Program-made: the position numbers and the translations under genes
The notes under the pieces: generated by a model
What the model saw: the letters and a program-made list of their open reading frames with translations, nothing else
Databases searched by the model: none
What the model was told of the DNA's origin: nothing
In this document: in pieces, positions 1 through 8,449 of the stretch
How positions within the stretch are numbered: position 1 is the first letter of the stretch
How the letters are laid out: each line of letters begins with the position of its first letter
NCBI RefSeq assembly: GCF_002807035.1
Contig: NZ_NIUC01000001.1
Coordinates: 496,001 to 560,000 of the forward strand
DNA length: 64,000 nucleotides
Source of the DNA: Algoriphagus formosus
GTDB lineage: Bacteria > Bacteroidota > Bacteroidia > Cytophagales > Cyclobacteriaceae
Direction: 5' to 3'

Positions 1-748
1 TAATAAACCGCTCTTGCGCGTAGCGTACGAGTTCTTTATAATCTTCCTGTGTAAAAAAGCCTCCTTCTCCACCGCCAACTTGTGTCTTTCCTCCTATCTC
101 AGTCAGCTTTGGCCAAGACTTGATCTCAATTCGCCATCCTTGATCGTCGGTTAAGTGAAGATGCAGGTAGTTCAACTTTAATCTCGCCATTTGATCGATG
201 TAATGCTTTACATCTTCCATCCCAATGAAATGTCTGGCTACGTCTAGCATGGAGCCTCTATAAGGGTATTCAGGGTCATCTTGGATTTTTCCTGCCGGAG
301 CAATCCAATTTACATTTTGCGCCATAGGGGCAAAAATTTGGCTTGGAAAAGCTTGAAGCAAGGTTTGAATGCCATAAAATATTCCAGCGGGTGAATCTGC
401 AGAAATCTTTGCCTGACTTGAGGTTATTTCTAATTCATAGGATTCGTCGTCCAAAGCCCCACCATATAATTCTAAAATGATTTGACCTTCTCCTTCACCC
501 ACTTCCAGCTCAAAACCAGTTGCCCGTTTGATGGTTTGATTAAAATATTGGGCCAAGGGTTCTAAACTAGCCTGATCTCCAATTAGCTGAATAGACGCTG
601 CTGATGTGAGTTCAAAGGAACCATTGGAACTACTTACCGATTTGGGGAGAGGAATCAAACCTCTCTCATCCAGTGAGGGGCCTTTCGGTCCGCAAGAGAA
701 CACCAAAGCGGTCAAAAAGAGTACGATAATTGACTTTTGATAGGTCAT
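1..748 (-). CDS. Beta-N-acetylhexosaminidase (GH20), N-terminal part, cut by window edge
   Basis: Read on the minus strand from the ATG at 746-748, an open frame of about 249 residues runs off the left edge. It begins with a lipoprotein signal peptide (hydrophobic stretch ending FSC, then GPKG). An alpha/beta N-terminal domain typical of bacterial GH20 enzymes follows, and then the start of the TIM barrel: MLDVARHF, NYLHLHLTDDQGWRIEI and VGGGEGGFFTQEDYKELV are hallmark GH20 segments. The family removes terminal N-acetylglucosamine or N-acetylgalactosamine from glycans or chitin oligomers. The protein is probably anchored to the outer membrane or periplasm. The catalytic Asp-Glu pair lies beyond the window. 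It is divergent from the oxidoreductase at 970, with 221 nt between them. Confidence 0.9.
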   Translation of the reverse strand, partial: MTYQKSIIVLFLTALVFSCGPKGPSLDERGLIPLPKSVSSSNGSFELTSAASIQLIGDQASLEPLAQYFNQTIKRATGFELEVGEGEGQIILELYGGALDDESYELEITSSQAKISADSPAGIFYGIQTLLQAFPSQIFAPMAQNVNWIAPAGKIQDDPEYPYRGSMLDVARHFIGMEDVKHYIDQMARLKLNYLHLHLTDDQGWRIEIKSWPKLTEIGGKTQVGGGEGGFFTQEDYKELVRYAQERFI

Positions 749-969
749 AGTGTCTGATTTGTTTGGTTAAACTTAATTTAAATTTTTTCAAATGTCCGAT
801 CCTTTATAAAATTTCTTTCCAAAACCCTCAAATGAGATTTCAACGGTAACGGCCGAAAAAAAACTCAACCACTCAGCCTACCGAAATCAAATAATCTCAA
901 AATATTCGAAGGAAAAAGCGATTATTTTGAATATTTTGAAAACTGAAATTCAATAGAAAATAAAATAAT

Positions 970-2430
970 ATGAAGGAAAACAAAAATGGCTCGGATACTT
1001 CAAGGAGGAATTTTATAAAAAGCTCAGCTTTGGCGCTTTCAGGATTTTATATTGTTCCACGGCATGTTTTGGGGGGTCAGGGTTTTGTTGCCCCAAGTGA
1101 TAAACTTCGGGTGGCAGGTATTGGTGTTGGAGGAATGGGCTTCAATGACGTAAGTGGAGTCTTCAGAAGTGGTAAAGCCGATATCGTGGCACTTTGTGAT
1201 GTTGATGACACTCGGGCTAAACGAAGCCGGGATGCACATCCTAAGGCAGCTTATTACAAAGATTACCGAAAAATGCTCGAAGCTGAGCAAGACAACATTG
1301 ATGCAGTGACTGTATCTACTCCTGATCACATGCATGCTGTGCAGGCGATGATGGCTATGAAAATGGGGAAGCACGTGTATGTTCAAAAACCACTAAGCCA
1401 TGATATTTACGAAGCAAGAATGCTTACAGAGGCTGCAGAGAAATATAAAGTAGTCACCCAAATGGGAAATCAAGGATCCTCAGGTGATGGAGTCAGAAAA
1501 ATGGTGGAATGGTACAACGCAGGACTGATCGGAGAAGCGACAAAAGTGTATTCTTGGACCGATAGACCAGTTTGGCCACAAGGAATTCCCTGGCCGAGTG
1601 AGGGAGTAACTCCACCGGCTGATTTAGACTGGGATTTATGGCTAGGTACTGCTCCCTACCGGGATTATGTCGGAAATCTAGTTCCCTTCAATTGGCGAGG
1701 ATGGTGGGATTATGGAACAGGAGCCTTAGGAGATATGGCCTGCCACATCATGGAGCCTCCTTTCAGGGTCTTAGGTCTTGGGTATCCAAAATCTGCTGAA
1801 TGCTCTGTGGGTTCAGTTTATGTAGGAGAATTCCAACGTGGATATTTCCCTGATAGCTGCCCTCCTTCTTCACACATCACCCTTCGCTTTGATATGCCAG
1901 GTGGAAAAGAACTGGAATTTCACTGGATGGATGGCGGTATTCAGCCTACAAGACCTGCAGAACTCGAGCCTAACGAAATCATGGGCGATGGAGGAAATGG
2001 AGTAATCATCGAAGGTACTGCCGGCAAAATGATGTGTGCAACCTACGGTCGAGATCCAAAACTCCTACCAACCTCTAAGAATCAATATATCAACGTCCCA
2101 GAAACCGAGTATCGTGTACCTGGCGGAGACAGTGGTCACTACAACAACTGGGTAGAGGCTTGTATTGCAGGCTTTGGATCAGAGGAGTATAAAAAGTTGA
2201 GTTCACCTTTCAGTGTGGCAGGACCACTTACTGAATCAGTACTGATGGGAAATCTTGCCATTAGAAGCTACGACTATCGCGTTCCTAGACCAAATGGAAA
2301 TGCCAATCAGTTCGACTATCCAGGTAGAGGAATAAAATTGGTATGGGATGGACCAAATATGAAAATCACCAATTTCGATCCAGCCAACCAGTTTGTCAGA
2401 CGAAACTACCGGGAAGGTTACAGCTTATAA
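970..2430 (+). CDS. Gfo/Idh/MocA family oxidoreductase, TAT-exported
   Basis: This 486-residue protein is predicted to be an NAD(P)-dependent sugar or cyclitol oxidoreductase. A twin-arginine signal (SRRNFIK at residues 11-17, then a hydrophobic stretch) indicates folded export to the periplasm. The Rossmann motif GIGVGGMG sits at residues 50-57. The VQKPLSHD segment corresponds to the EKP catalytic-lysine motif. The C-terminal half (GALGDMACHIMEPPF and later parts) matches exported Bacteroidota members of the family. These often act on glycans or glycosides; the substrate here cannot be read from sequence. It is probably monocistronic, with a strong terminator directly after the stop codon. 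The neighbouring GH20 enzyme fits a glycan-processing locus, but this link is inferred. Confidence 0.9.
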   Translation: MKENKNGSDTSRRNFIKSSALALSGFYIVPRHVLGGQGFVAPSDKLRVAGIGVGGMGFNDVSGVFRSGKADIVALCDVDDTRAKRSRDAHPKAAYYKDYRKMLEAEQDNIDAVTVSTPDHMHAVQAMMAMKMGKHVYVQKPLSHDIYEARMLTEAAEKYKVVTQMGNQGSSGDGVRKMVEWYNAGLIGEATKVYSWTDRPVWPQGIPWPSEGVTPPADLDWDLWLGTAPYRDYVGNLVPFNWRGWWDYGTGALGDMACHIMEPPFRVLGLGYPKSAECSVGSVYVGEFQRGYFPDSCPPSSHITLRFDMPGGKELEFHWMDGGIQPTRPAELEPNEIMGDGGNGVIIEGTAGKMMCATYGRDPKLLPTSKNQYINVPETEYRVPGGDSGHYNNWVEACIAGFGSEEYKKLSSPFSVAGPLTESVLMGNLAIRSYDYRVPRPNGNANQFDYPGRGIKLVWDGPNMKITNFDPANQFVRRNYREGYSL

Positions 2431-2435
2431 TCATA

Positions 2436-2467
2436 AAAAAAGCGGTCCTAAATGGACCGCTTTTTTA
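2436..2467. terminator. Bidirectional Rho-independent terminator
   Basis: An 8-bp stem, agcggtcc (2441-2448) with ggaccgct (2454-2461), has a 5-nt loop and is flanked by A-run and T-run on either side. It can therefore end both the plus-strand oxidoreductase and the minus-strand OmpA-like gene. The stop codon of the latter (2465-2467) lies in the T-run. Confidence 0.9.
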
Positions 2468-4090
2468 ATCTTCAATTGTCAATTCTACACGACGATTTTT
2501 ACTTCTTCCAGCCTCTGTTGCATTAGAGGCTATTGGTCTGGTGCCGCCCCATCCAGAGATACGTAGTCTCTCAAAGTCTACACCTTGATCAACCAAATAA
2601 TCCCTTACAGCTCCAGCTCGATCTAGAGAAAGGGCTTTGTTTAATCCAGGATCACCCGCACTATCTGTATGACCACTTATCCGGATCTTCAAATCTGGGT
2701 TTTCACTCAAAAAGCCTACAATCTGATCTAAGAAGTCAAAAGTATCTCCCTCTTCCAGATCTGCGGTACCTCGTTTGAAATTGACTTTATCCAATAGTAA
2801 ACTGTTGCCAGTTTCTGCTTTCGTCATCAAAATCACATTGGGTTCCTTTGTCTTTAATTCAGCCAAAGAAATCGAGGTAGGGAAAAATTGAGCAGCTTCA
2901 AACCGAAGTAATTGAACGCCGGAGGCTTTAAGATCACTTATTTTTTGATTTTGTGCAGGAATTTCCTTCCACTCCTCGCCGCTTTTGGCCATTAGACGGA
3001 AGTTTTCCACCCGAATCTTATTCTTTTGATCAATCACCAACCATCTAACTGGCTCTTCCTCCATTTCAACCGACTTTTCCATTAGCTTCACTTCAGGCAT
3101 TCCAACAGCACTAGAAGGGTAAAGTGGTGCTAATTCAGTCACGGTGGTCACATTTTCAGATTGGTTTTGCTGAGAAACGGCAACTGTCTCAGGGGCCTTA
3201 AATTCATTAGGGATTTCTAGTGGAGTGATTTCCTCATAGGTAACCAAATCTGCGAATCCATCACTGTTTTGGGTGGTAGTCCAAACCACCTCCGTAGGCG
3301 AAATAAACGTGACGGCACTTTCTGAGCCAGGGCTGCTCAATTGAACCCATTTCTGGGCAGCGCTCCATTCAGTAAGATCTTCTGAAAGCGCTTTTGCAAT
3401 GAAAATATCCTTCCCTTGGGCCCCTAATTGAAGATTTGAAGAAAAATAAAGCAGTCCTGAACTAGGGTCAAAATAGGGTGAAGTTTCTTGACCAGGTGTA
3501 TTTATGGCAGATCCAAGGCTTTTTGGTGCTGCCCATTGAACAGGACCAAGTTTTTCGCTCACATAAATGTCTTCATTTCCACGGCTATCAGAACGATTTC
3601 CTGATAGAAAAATATACTTTCCGCCTTTCGAAACTGATCCAGTGATAGCGCCTTGGAATTTTTCGATTTCAGGCATGGATACCTGACGTAAAAAATTCCA
3701 TTCCTGACCGAATTTCGAATACTGAAACACCCCAAAACGATCTGAGCCTGAATGAAAGACCAACAGCGTTAGAATATCTTCCAAGCCTAAGGCCAAATCA
3801 TATCCTGCAGTGCTTAGGTCTTTCCGATGAATAGCCTCTGACCATTCACCTTCAGGAGTTTTTTTGGTCATCCAAATATCTCCCGGGTCATTGATTCCTC
3901 CTACATTCTGAAAATGATTGGCGCGGGTAAAGAGCAAAACGCCATCCCCTATCCAAACCGGATTCATGTCATCTTGAGGCGTATTTGCCCCTGACAGATT
4001 CTTGATTTGTTGAGAAAATATCGAGAGAGAAACAAAAAAGGCAAGCAGAAATAAGCTGCCTGCCCGTAAATTAAACTGAGGTTTATACAT
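2465..4090 (-). CDS. PD40 repeat/OmpA-family outer membrane protein
   Basis: About 541 residues from the preferred ATG at 4090. That start leads directly into a signal peptide (MYKPQF..., hydrophobic core, FSQQ) and lies just after the upstream stop; an ATG at 4117 would add nine residues and overlap that gene. The N-terminal two thirds resemble WD40-like PD40 beta-propeller blades (IFLSGNRSDSRGNEDIYVS, YFDPSSGLLYFSSN). The C-terminus is a full OmpA peptidoglycan-binding domain, with GHTDSAGDPGLNKALSLDRA and a closing SKNRRVELTI. Such proteins tie the outer membrane to peptidoglycan, and in Bacteroidota they are often linked to the gliding/T9SS machinery. A specific T9SS role is not shown here. 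It sits 4 nt after the deoxyhypusine-synthase homologue and probably shares its transcript. Confidence 0.88.
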   Translation of the reverse strand: MYKPQFNLRAGSLFLLAFFVSLSIFSQQIKNLSGANTPQDDMNPVWIGDGVLLFTRANHFQNVGGINDPGDIWMTKKTPEGEWSEAIHRKDLSTAGYDLALGLEDILTLLVFHSGSDRFGVFQYSKFGQEWNFLRQVSMPEIEKFQGAITGSVSKGGKYIFLSGNRSDSRGNEDIYVSEKLGPVQWAAPKSLGSAINTPGQETSPYFDPSSGLLYFSSNLQLGAQGKDIFIAKALSEDLTEWSAAQKWVQLSSPGSESAVTFISPTEVVWTTTQNSDGFADLVTYEEITPLEIPNEFKAPETVAVSQQNQSENVTTVTELAPLYPSSAVGMPEVKLMEKSVEMEEEPVRWLVIDQKNKIRVENFRLMAKSGEEWKEIPAQNQKISDLKASGVQLLRFEAAQFFPTSISLAELKTKEPNVILMTKAETGNSLLLDKVNFKRGTADLEEGDTFDFLDQIVGFLSENPDLKIRISGHTDSAGDPGLNKALSLDRAGAVRDYLVDQGVDFERLRISGWGGTRPIASNATEAGRSKNRRVELTIED

Positions 4091-4094
4091 TTTA

Positions 4095-5066
4095 TTATTG
4101 GTCGAGTACGATCGCAAAGACTAGCGGAGCTACTATGGTAGCATCTGACTCAATGATAAATTTTGGTGTATCAAGTCCTAGCTTACCCCAAGTGATTTTC
4201 TCATTTGGAACTGCACCAGAATATGATCCATAAGATGTAGTCGAATCAGATATCTGACAGAAGTATCCCCAAAGTGGTACATTATCACGCTGCAAGTCTT
4301 GATGAAGCATAGGCACCACGCAGATAGGAAAGTCTCCTGCAATTCCCCCGCCAATTTGGAAAAATCCAACTTTACTGTCTTCGGTAGCATTTTCTGTATA
4401 CCATTCTGCCAAAAACATCATATACTCAATCCCACTTCTGACAGTGTGAACGTTTTTGACATCTCCGGCGATCACATGTCCTGCAAACATATTGCCGAGT
4501 GTGGAATCCTCCCAACCTGGGACGATAATAGGAAGGTTCTTTTTAGCAGCTTCCAAAAGCCAGGAGTTTTTGGGATCAATCTGAAAAGAATCGTCCAGTT
4601 TACCAGAAAGCAAGATTTTATAAAAGAATTCATGAGGGAAATAGGCCTCTCCAGCCTGATCAGCTTTCATCCATTCCTCCAAAATCACATCTTCAATCCG
4701 ACGCATGGCTTCCATCTCCGGAATACAAGTATCTGTCACGCGGTTCATGTGTCGATCCAAAAGATCTTGCTCCTGCTCAGGAGACAAGTCCCGGTAGTTT
4801 GGAATACGCTCATAATAATCATGAGCAACTAAGTTGAAAACATCTTCCTCTAGGTTGGCTCCGGTACAGGTGATGATTTGAACTTTATCCTGTCGAATCA
4901 TCTCAGCCAGAGAAATCCCCAGCTCAGCTGTAGACATGGCTCCGGCCAAGGTGACCATCATTTTCCCGCCTTCATCCAAATGTGTTTTATAACCTTCGGC
5001 TGCATCGATGAGTGCCGCAGCATTGAAATGCCGATAATGATGCTTCAAAAATTCGGTGATCTTCAT
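4095..5066 (-). CDS. Deoxyhypusine synthase family protein
   Basis: A full-length 323-residue member of the deoxyhypusine synthase fold. Recognisable parts are MMVTLAGAMSTAELG near the N-terminus, GWEDSTLGNMFAGHV at 184-198, GGGIAGDFP at 239-247 and EKITWGKLG around 289-297. Lys295 lines up with the lysine that forms the covalent aminobutyl intermediate in the eukaryotic enzyme. Bacteria lack the eIF5A substrate, so this homologue probably acts in polyamine metabolism (homospermidine-type or agmatine-based transfer). That role is known for some bacterial relatives and only inferred here. It appears to be the first gene of a two-gene transcript with the OmpA-like protein. Confidence 0.85.
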   Translation of the reverse strand: MKITEFLKHHYRHFNAAALIDAAEGYKTHLDEGGKMMVTLAGAMSTAELGISLAEMIRQDKVQIITCTGANLEEDVFNLVAHDYYERIPNYRDLSPEQEQDLLDRHMNRVTDTCIPEMEAMRRIEDVILEEWMKADQAGEAYFPHEFFYKILLSGKLDDSFQIDPKNSWLLEAAKKNLPIIVPGWEDSTLGNMFAGHVIAGDVKNVHTVRSGIEYMMFLAEWYTENATEDSKVGFFQIGGGIAGDFPICVVPMLHQDLQRDNVPLWGYFCQISDSTTSYGSYSGAVPNEKITWGKLGLDTPKFIIESDATIVAPLVFAIVLDQ

Positions 5067-5114
5067 AATTTCGATTTTTTAACTTGAGCTGTAAAATTAC
5101 CCAAATTCAAACAT

Positions 5115-5139
5115 AAAAAAACCCGGACTAGCCGGGTTT
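5115..5139 (-). terminator. Terminator after ompH
   Basis: The stem aaacccgg (5119-5126) with ccgggttt (5132-5139) has a 5-nt loop. On the minus strand it is followed by a T-run (A-run 5115-5121 on the plus strand). It lies 19 nt beyond the OmpH stop codon. Confidence 0.88.
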
Positions 5140-5157
5140 CCTTAGATTCGATATTAT

Positions 5158-5754
5158 TTATTGCGCAGCAGGCTTTTCGCTAGCAAACTCTTGATTGAGT
5201 CCTTCTACCACCTTATCTGTCAGATCTAGGGCATCTTTACCATACCAAACAGCACCACCACGAGTGTAGCTAAGGATAAGGTCTAGATCGTTTTCTTCTG
5301 CATATTTTTTCAAATATGCCTGAACCTTATCGTAAACCTCACTGTAAAGGGTACTTTCGTCACCAGCTAATTCTTGCATCAGGTTGTCACGATAAGTCAT
5401 CAGATTCTGCTCTTTCTTCACAAGCTCCTCTTGCTTTGCTCGCTGCTGATTAGGAGTCATATTTCCGCCAGTTTGCTGGAAATTAGCAACTTCTTGTTCG
5501 AAGCCTCTTGCTCGACCCTGTAGATCAGATTCAAACTTCTTTCCTTTTTCCTGAAGCTCTGCAGACTTAGTTTTGAAGTACTCATACTTATTGATCACAC
5601 TATCAGTCAAAACGAAAGCCACTTTCAGATCAGAAAATTCTACAGAAGATTCACTTTGAGTAGTAGTTTCTGCTGCTTGTTCAGTTTTTGGCTGACAGGA
5701 TAGCATTACTGCAAATGCAGAAACCAGGGAAAATAGGGGTAATACTTTTTTCAT
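5158..5754 (-). CDS. OmpH/Skp family periplasmic chaperone, lipoprotein-like
   Basis: A 198-residue protein with a lipoprotein signal (VMLSC, lipid-modified Cys20) and a low-complexity linker. A long charged helical coiled-coil region follows (about residues 55-150, rich in K/E/Q) and ends in the typical Skp/OmpH C-terminal strand region (YLKKYAEENDLDLILSYTRGGAVWYG). Family members bind unfolded outer-membrane proteins during transit through the periplasm. A lipid anchor is common in Bacteroidota versions and unlike soluble E. coli Skp. The gene is flanked by its own promoter and terminator and looks monocistronic. Confidence 0.87.
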   Translation of the reverse strand: MKKVLPLFSLVSAFAVMLSCQPKTEQAAETTTQSESSVEFSDLKVAFVLTDSVINKYEYFKTKSAELQEKGKKFESDLQGRARGFEQEVANFQQTGGNMTPNQQRAKQEELVKKEQNLMTYRDNLMQELAGDESTLYSEVYDKVQAYLKKYAEENDLDLILSYTRGGAVWYGKDALDLTDKVVEGLNQEFASEKPAAQ

Positions 5755-5863
5755 TTAATTGAGAATTAATTTAGGCTCTTTGAAAATGGAGAAATAAGCG
5801 CATTTCAATAGTCGCTCACTGCTTACCAAATTCAAGGTGGATTTTACATGCTTGACAAGGGCG

Positions 5864-5892
5864 CAAATATAAAGAAAGAATTGACTTGACAA
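5864..5892 (-). promoter_or_regulatory. Bacteroidota-type promoter for ompH
   Basis: On the minus strand, TTG is followed after 18 nt by TATATTTG. This matches the Bacteroidota -33/-7 pattern (TTG ... TAnnTTTG). The predicted leader before the OmpH start is about 100 nt. Confidence 0.65.
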
Positions 5893-5928
5893 GCCCTGTA
5901 ATCGAACTGTGTCCTTAAAATATCCTAA

Positions 5929-6831
5929 TCAAAAATACATTTCCTGCGCCAATCGGTAGACTTGGGCATGCGCATCAATTATTTGACTGATTTTAGGACT
6001 ATAGCCTCCTCCCATACAGCACATGATTGATAGGTTATTCATTTTTGCTACAGAAAGTACCTTCCGATCTCTTTCATAGATTCCTTGAATGCTCATTCCC
6101 AATCGCCCCAATTTGTCAGAAGAAAGAACATCAACCCCGCATTGATAAATCAAAAAATCAGGTTGAAAGTCATCAATCAACTTTTTTAAGTTTTTGTCCA
6201 AGATAGAAAGGTATTCCTCATCGGCAGTCCCATCTGCTAATTCAATATCCAAGTCAGATTTTTCTTTTCGATGTGGGTAGTTCTTGGCGCCATGCATGCT
6301 GAATGTGTACACTCGAGGCTCATTTCTAAAAATAGCAGCAGTCCCATTGCCCTGATGTACGTCCAGATCGATGACCAAAATTCTCTTAGCCTTTTGAGAA
6401 TTTAAGAGGTGAAAGCTCGTCAAAGCAATATCATTCAATAGGCAAAAGCCTTCTCCTCTATCCCGAAATGCATGATGTGTCCCTCCTGCAATATTTAAAG
6501 CGATTCCATGCTCTATTGCAAATTCCGCGGCTTGCACCGAGCCTCCAGCAATTAGAATTTCACGCTTTACCAGAGCCTCACTCAATGGAAATCCCGTGGC
6601 TCGCTCCTCAGATCGGCTAAGGCTGAGGTTTTTTAGCTTTTCCCAATAAGAAAGATCATGGGCTTGGCCAATAAGCAATTCATCGACCACTTCTGGCTTA
6701 AAAAAATTACTTTCGGTGACAGTCCCTTCATAGAGTAATTGCTCAGGTAGCAACTCGTATTTCTCCATCGGAAAACGGTGTCCAGGAGGTAAAGGATGGC
6801 AATATTCGGGTGACCAGGCTATTTTTAGCAT
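5929..6831 (-). CDS. Histone-deacetylase-fold hydrolase
   Basis: A 300-residue member of the arginase/HDAC superfamily, which includes acetoin utilisation and polyamine deacetylases. Seen are the N-terminal HPLPPGHRFPMEKY, the active-site HHAFRDRGEGFCLLND, the zinc-ligand segment DLDVHQGNGTA, YQCGVDVLSSDKLG and the C-terminal GGGY. Zinc-dependent removal of acetyl groups from small molecules or protein lysine is expected; the natural substrate is not readable. The ATG at 6831 gives the standard family N-terminus. Oddly, a terminator hairpin with its T-run ends right against this start codon (6832-6860). Transcription may thus depend on read-through from the upstream gene. Confidence 0.88.
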   Translation of the reverse strand: MLKIAWSPEYCHPLPPGHRFPMEKYELLPEQLLYEGTVTESNFFKPEVVDELLIGQAHDLSYWEKLKNLSLSRSEERATGFPLSEALVKREILIAGGSVQAAEFAIEHGIALNIAGGTHHAFRDRGEGFCLLNDIALTSFHLLNSQKAKRILVIDLDVHQGNGTAAIFRNEPRVYTFSMHGAKNYPHRKEKSDLDIELADGTADEEYLSILDKNLKKLIDDFQPDFLIYQCGVDVLSSDKLGRLGMSIQGIYERDRKVLSVAKMNNLSIMCCMGGGYSPKISQIIDAHAQVYRLAQEMYF

Positions 6832-6860
6832 AAAAAAAACGCTTGCATTTTAACAAGCGT
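6832..6860 (-). terminator. Terminator/attenuator between 7453 gene and HDAC start
   Basis: The stem acgcttg (6839-6845) with caagcgt (6854-6860) is followed on the minus strand by a seven- or eight-base T-run. That run ends directly at the ATG of the deacetylase gene. Confidence 0.8.
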
Positions 6861-6886
6861 CCATGCAAAGTGTTTTAATCAATAAT

Positions 6887-7453
6887 TCAGACGTCCTCTT
6901 CTTCCGACTGAAAGGAGTAAAGAGTCTCATCCAGTGAAATTGTGTCTTCATTGTATTCGAGAATAAACTTCCGGATAGTAGAATCGTCGATATGTTCAAG
7001 GTTAAGGGCTGCATCCAATCCGATTCCGAAATCATGATTGGTATCAATATCGATGAATTCCTGAACCTTGACAGTTTCTTCTTCTTCGATCTCCATGATC
7101 ATTTCGGTAATAAACCAACCAATCTCCTCTTCCTCACTGGATAAAGGCAATAAATTTCCATTTTCATCTTCTTCGTAGCGAATTCCGTTGAAATTAGGAA
7201 ACTTCTTCGCAGCCTCATGTTCGGCCAACTCATAGACCTCACTGGCATGATGAAGTCTCAAAGTGTAAAGTGCCGCATCATAGATGACCTCTTTGCCTTC
7301 ATACATTCCGATAAAGTAAAAATTCACATACTCATCGGAATTTTCGGCATCTTCAACTAGTTGATAGGGTTTGCCAATTCTTTTAAGTTCAGCTTTCAGA
7401 TTGGCGATTTCTTCTGGTGAAAATCCTGGGTTATTCTGAGGATTCATGTTCAA
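6887..7453 (-). CDS. Conserved acidic protein of unknown function
   Basis: A 188-residue, strongly acidic protein with no recognised domain. It starts MNMNPQNNPGFSPEEI; the second Met is an equally good start. A helical LKAELKRIGKP segment is followed by an alpha/beta-looking middle with paired aromatic residues (VNFYFIGMYEGKEVIYDAALYT split over two strands). The C-terminus is very rich in Glu/Asp. There is no signal peptide and no membrane segment, so it is probably cytosolic. It has its own terminator and lies upstream of the HDAC-like gene. It resembles the many lineage-restricted cytosolic proteins of Cytophagales; no function is proposed. Confidence 0.75.
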   Translation of the reverse strand: MNMNPQNNPGFSPEEIANLKAELKRIGKPYQLVEDAENSDEYVNFYFIGMYEGKEVIYDAALYTLRLHHASEVYELAEHEAAKKFPNFNGIRYEEDENGNLLPLSSEEEEIGWFITEMIMEIEEEETVKVQEFIDIDTNHDFGIGLDAALNLEHIDDSTIRKFILEYNEDTISLDETLYSFQSEEEDV

Positions 7454-7524
7454 ACAAAATTAGAGTCAAAGCGGAAAGTTAACTTTCTAGATTGAAATAA
7501 AAAGAAAATAGAAACATTTTATCG

Positions 7525-7971
7525 ATGGATAAAGCCAAAATTGAAAAGTTTGACGAGGATTCGATGAACTATATTCTAAAATCAAAGGAAAACCAGTCAT
7601 TTGATAGGAAACAAAAGATCACCTCAAAAAAGAAAATTGCCAAGACCATTGCTGCCTTTGCCAATACAAATGGAGGAGAAATTGTGGTCGGTATCTCTGA
7701 TCAAAATCAAGTTATCGGGATAGATCCAGAGGAGGAAATCTATATGATCGAATCGGCCAATGAATTGCATTGTCATCCAAAAGCGGAGTTGTCATTCAAA
7801 AAGCTAAGCTATGTTGATAATGATCCAAGTCCTTATGAATCAGCTGATAAACTTTTACTTTTGGTCCAAGTAGAAAAAGCTCCCTCGCCAGGAGTCCTTT
7901 GGAAGGAAAGTGAAAACTCTGTAGAGAAATTTTACATCAGACAGGGAGACCGAAGCATCTCAATCTCTTGA
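7525..7971 (+). CDS. AlbA_2 (Schlafen-type) domain protein
   Basis: A 148-residue protein made essentially of one AlbA_2/putative DNA-binding domain. Seen are the ENQSFDRKQKITSKKKIAK helix with the family's E/D-K spacing, AAFANTNGGEIVVGISD with the conserved N-GG-GI core, and the C-terminal FYIRQGDRS. Members are found as transcription regulators or nucleic-acid-binding modules; some Schlafen relatives are nucleases. This copy lacks the usual C-terminal winged-helix extension. Its 3' end overlaps the convergent holin-like gene by 12 nt. Role unknown. Confidence 0.8.
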   Translation: MDKAKIEKFDEDSMNYILKSKENQSFDRKQKITSKKKIAKTIAAFANTNGGEIVVGISDQNQVIGIDPEEEIYMIESANELHCHPKAELSFKKLSYVDNDPSPYESADKLLLLVQVEKAPSPGVLWKESENSVEKFYIRQGDRSISIS

Positions 7972-8325
7972 GTCCATGTTGTTTCCAAATAGTGAATTGA
8001 TGATACTGAGGACGATCGCAAAAAGCAATGCCCACCAAAATCCATCCACTGAAAATCCTGGAATGATGTAGTCAGCAATCAGGATTGCAAAGGCATTGAT
8101 TACCAATAAAAATAATCCTAAAGTGATAATGGTAAGAGGCAAAGTCAAAAGGATCATCAAGGGCTTGATGGTTATATTGATTAGAATCAATAACCCTGCA
8201 AGCAAGAAACCTGTTGTCCAAGTATCGATATATACGCCAGGAATAAAAAATTCTGCAATTAGAACCGAAATTCCTCCGATCAGTATTTTCACTAAGAAAT
8301 TTGGAGCTTTACTTTCTCTGGGCAT
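7960..8325 (-). CDS. Phage holin family (YvlD-like) membrane protein
   Basis: A 121-residue, very hydrophobic protein with four predicted membrane helices and conserved Pro/Gly turns (EFFIPGVYIDTWTTG, ITIKPLMILLTLPLTI, DYIIPGFSVDGFWWAL). This matches the Phage_holin_4_2/YvlD family. Despite the name, these are widespread chromosomal inner-membrane proteins of unclear function, and nothing phage-like lies nearby. The stop overlaps the 3' end of the AlbA_2 gene by 12 nt. Confidence 0.85.
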   Translation of the reverse strand: MPRESKAPNFLVKILIGGISVLIAEFFIPGVYIDTWTTGFLLAGLLILINITIKPLMILLTLPLTIITLGLFLLVINAFAILIADYIIPGFSVDGFWWALLFAIVLSIINSLFGNNMDSRD

Positions 8326-8417
8326 GGTTTCAAAAGATTGGTTGGGTATAAAAACTAATATCGAAAAATAATTGAGTATTCTGGAAATTCGAATTCAGAT
8401 ATTCAAAATTCATGGGT

Positions 8418-8425
8418 TATATTTG
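8418..8425 (+). promoter_or_regulatory. -7 box upstream of desaturase
   Basis: A perfect TATATTTG (TAnnTTTG) lies 25 nt before the GTG start. No clear TTG was seen at the -33 position. Confidence 0.5.
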
Positions 8426-8449
8426 TTCAGTATTAATTAATAGTTTATT

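Noticed and set aside
7960..8325. Prophage because of the 'holin' family name
   Set aside because: No other phage genes are nearby; YvlD-type proteins are ordinary chromosomal membrane proteins.
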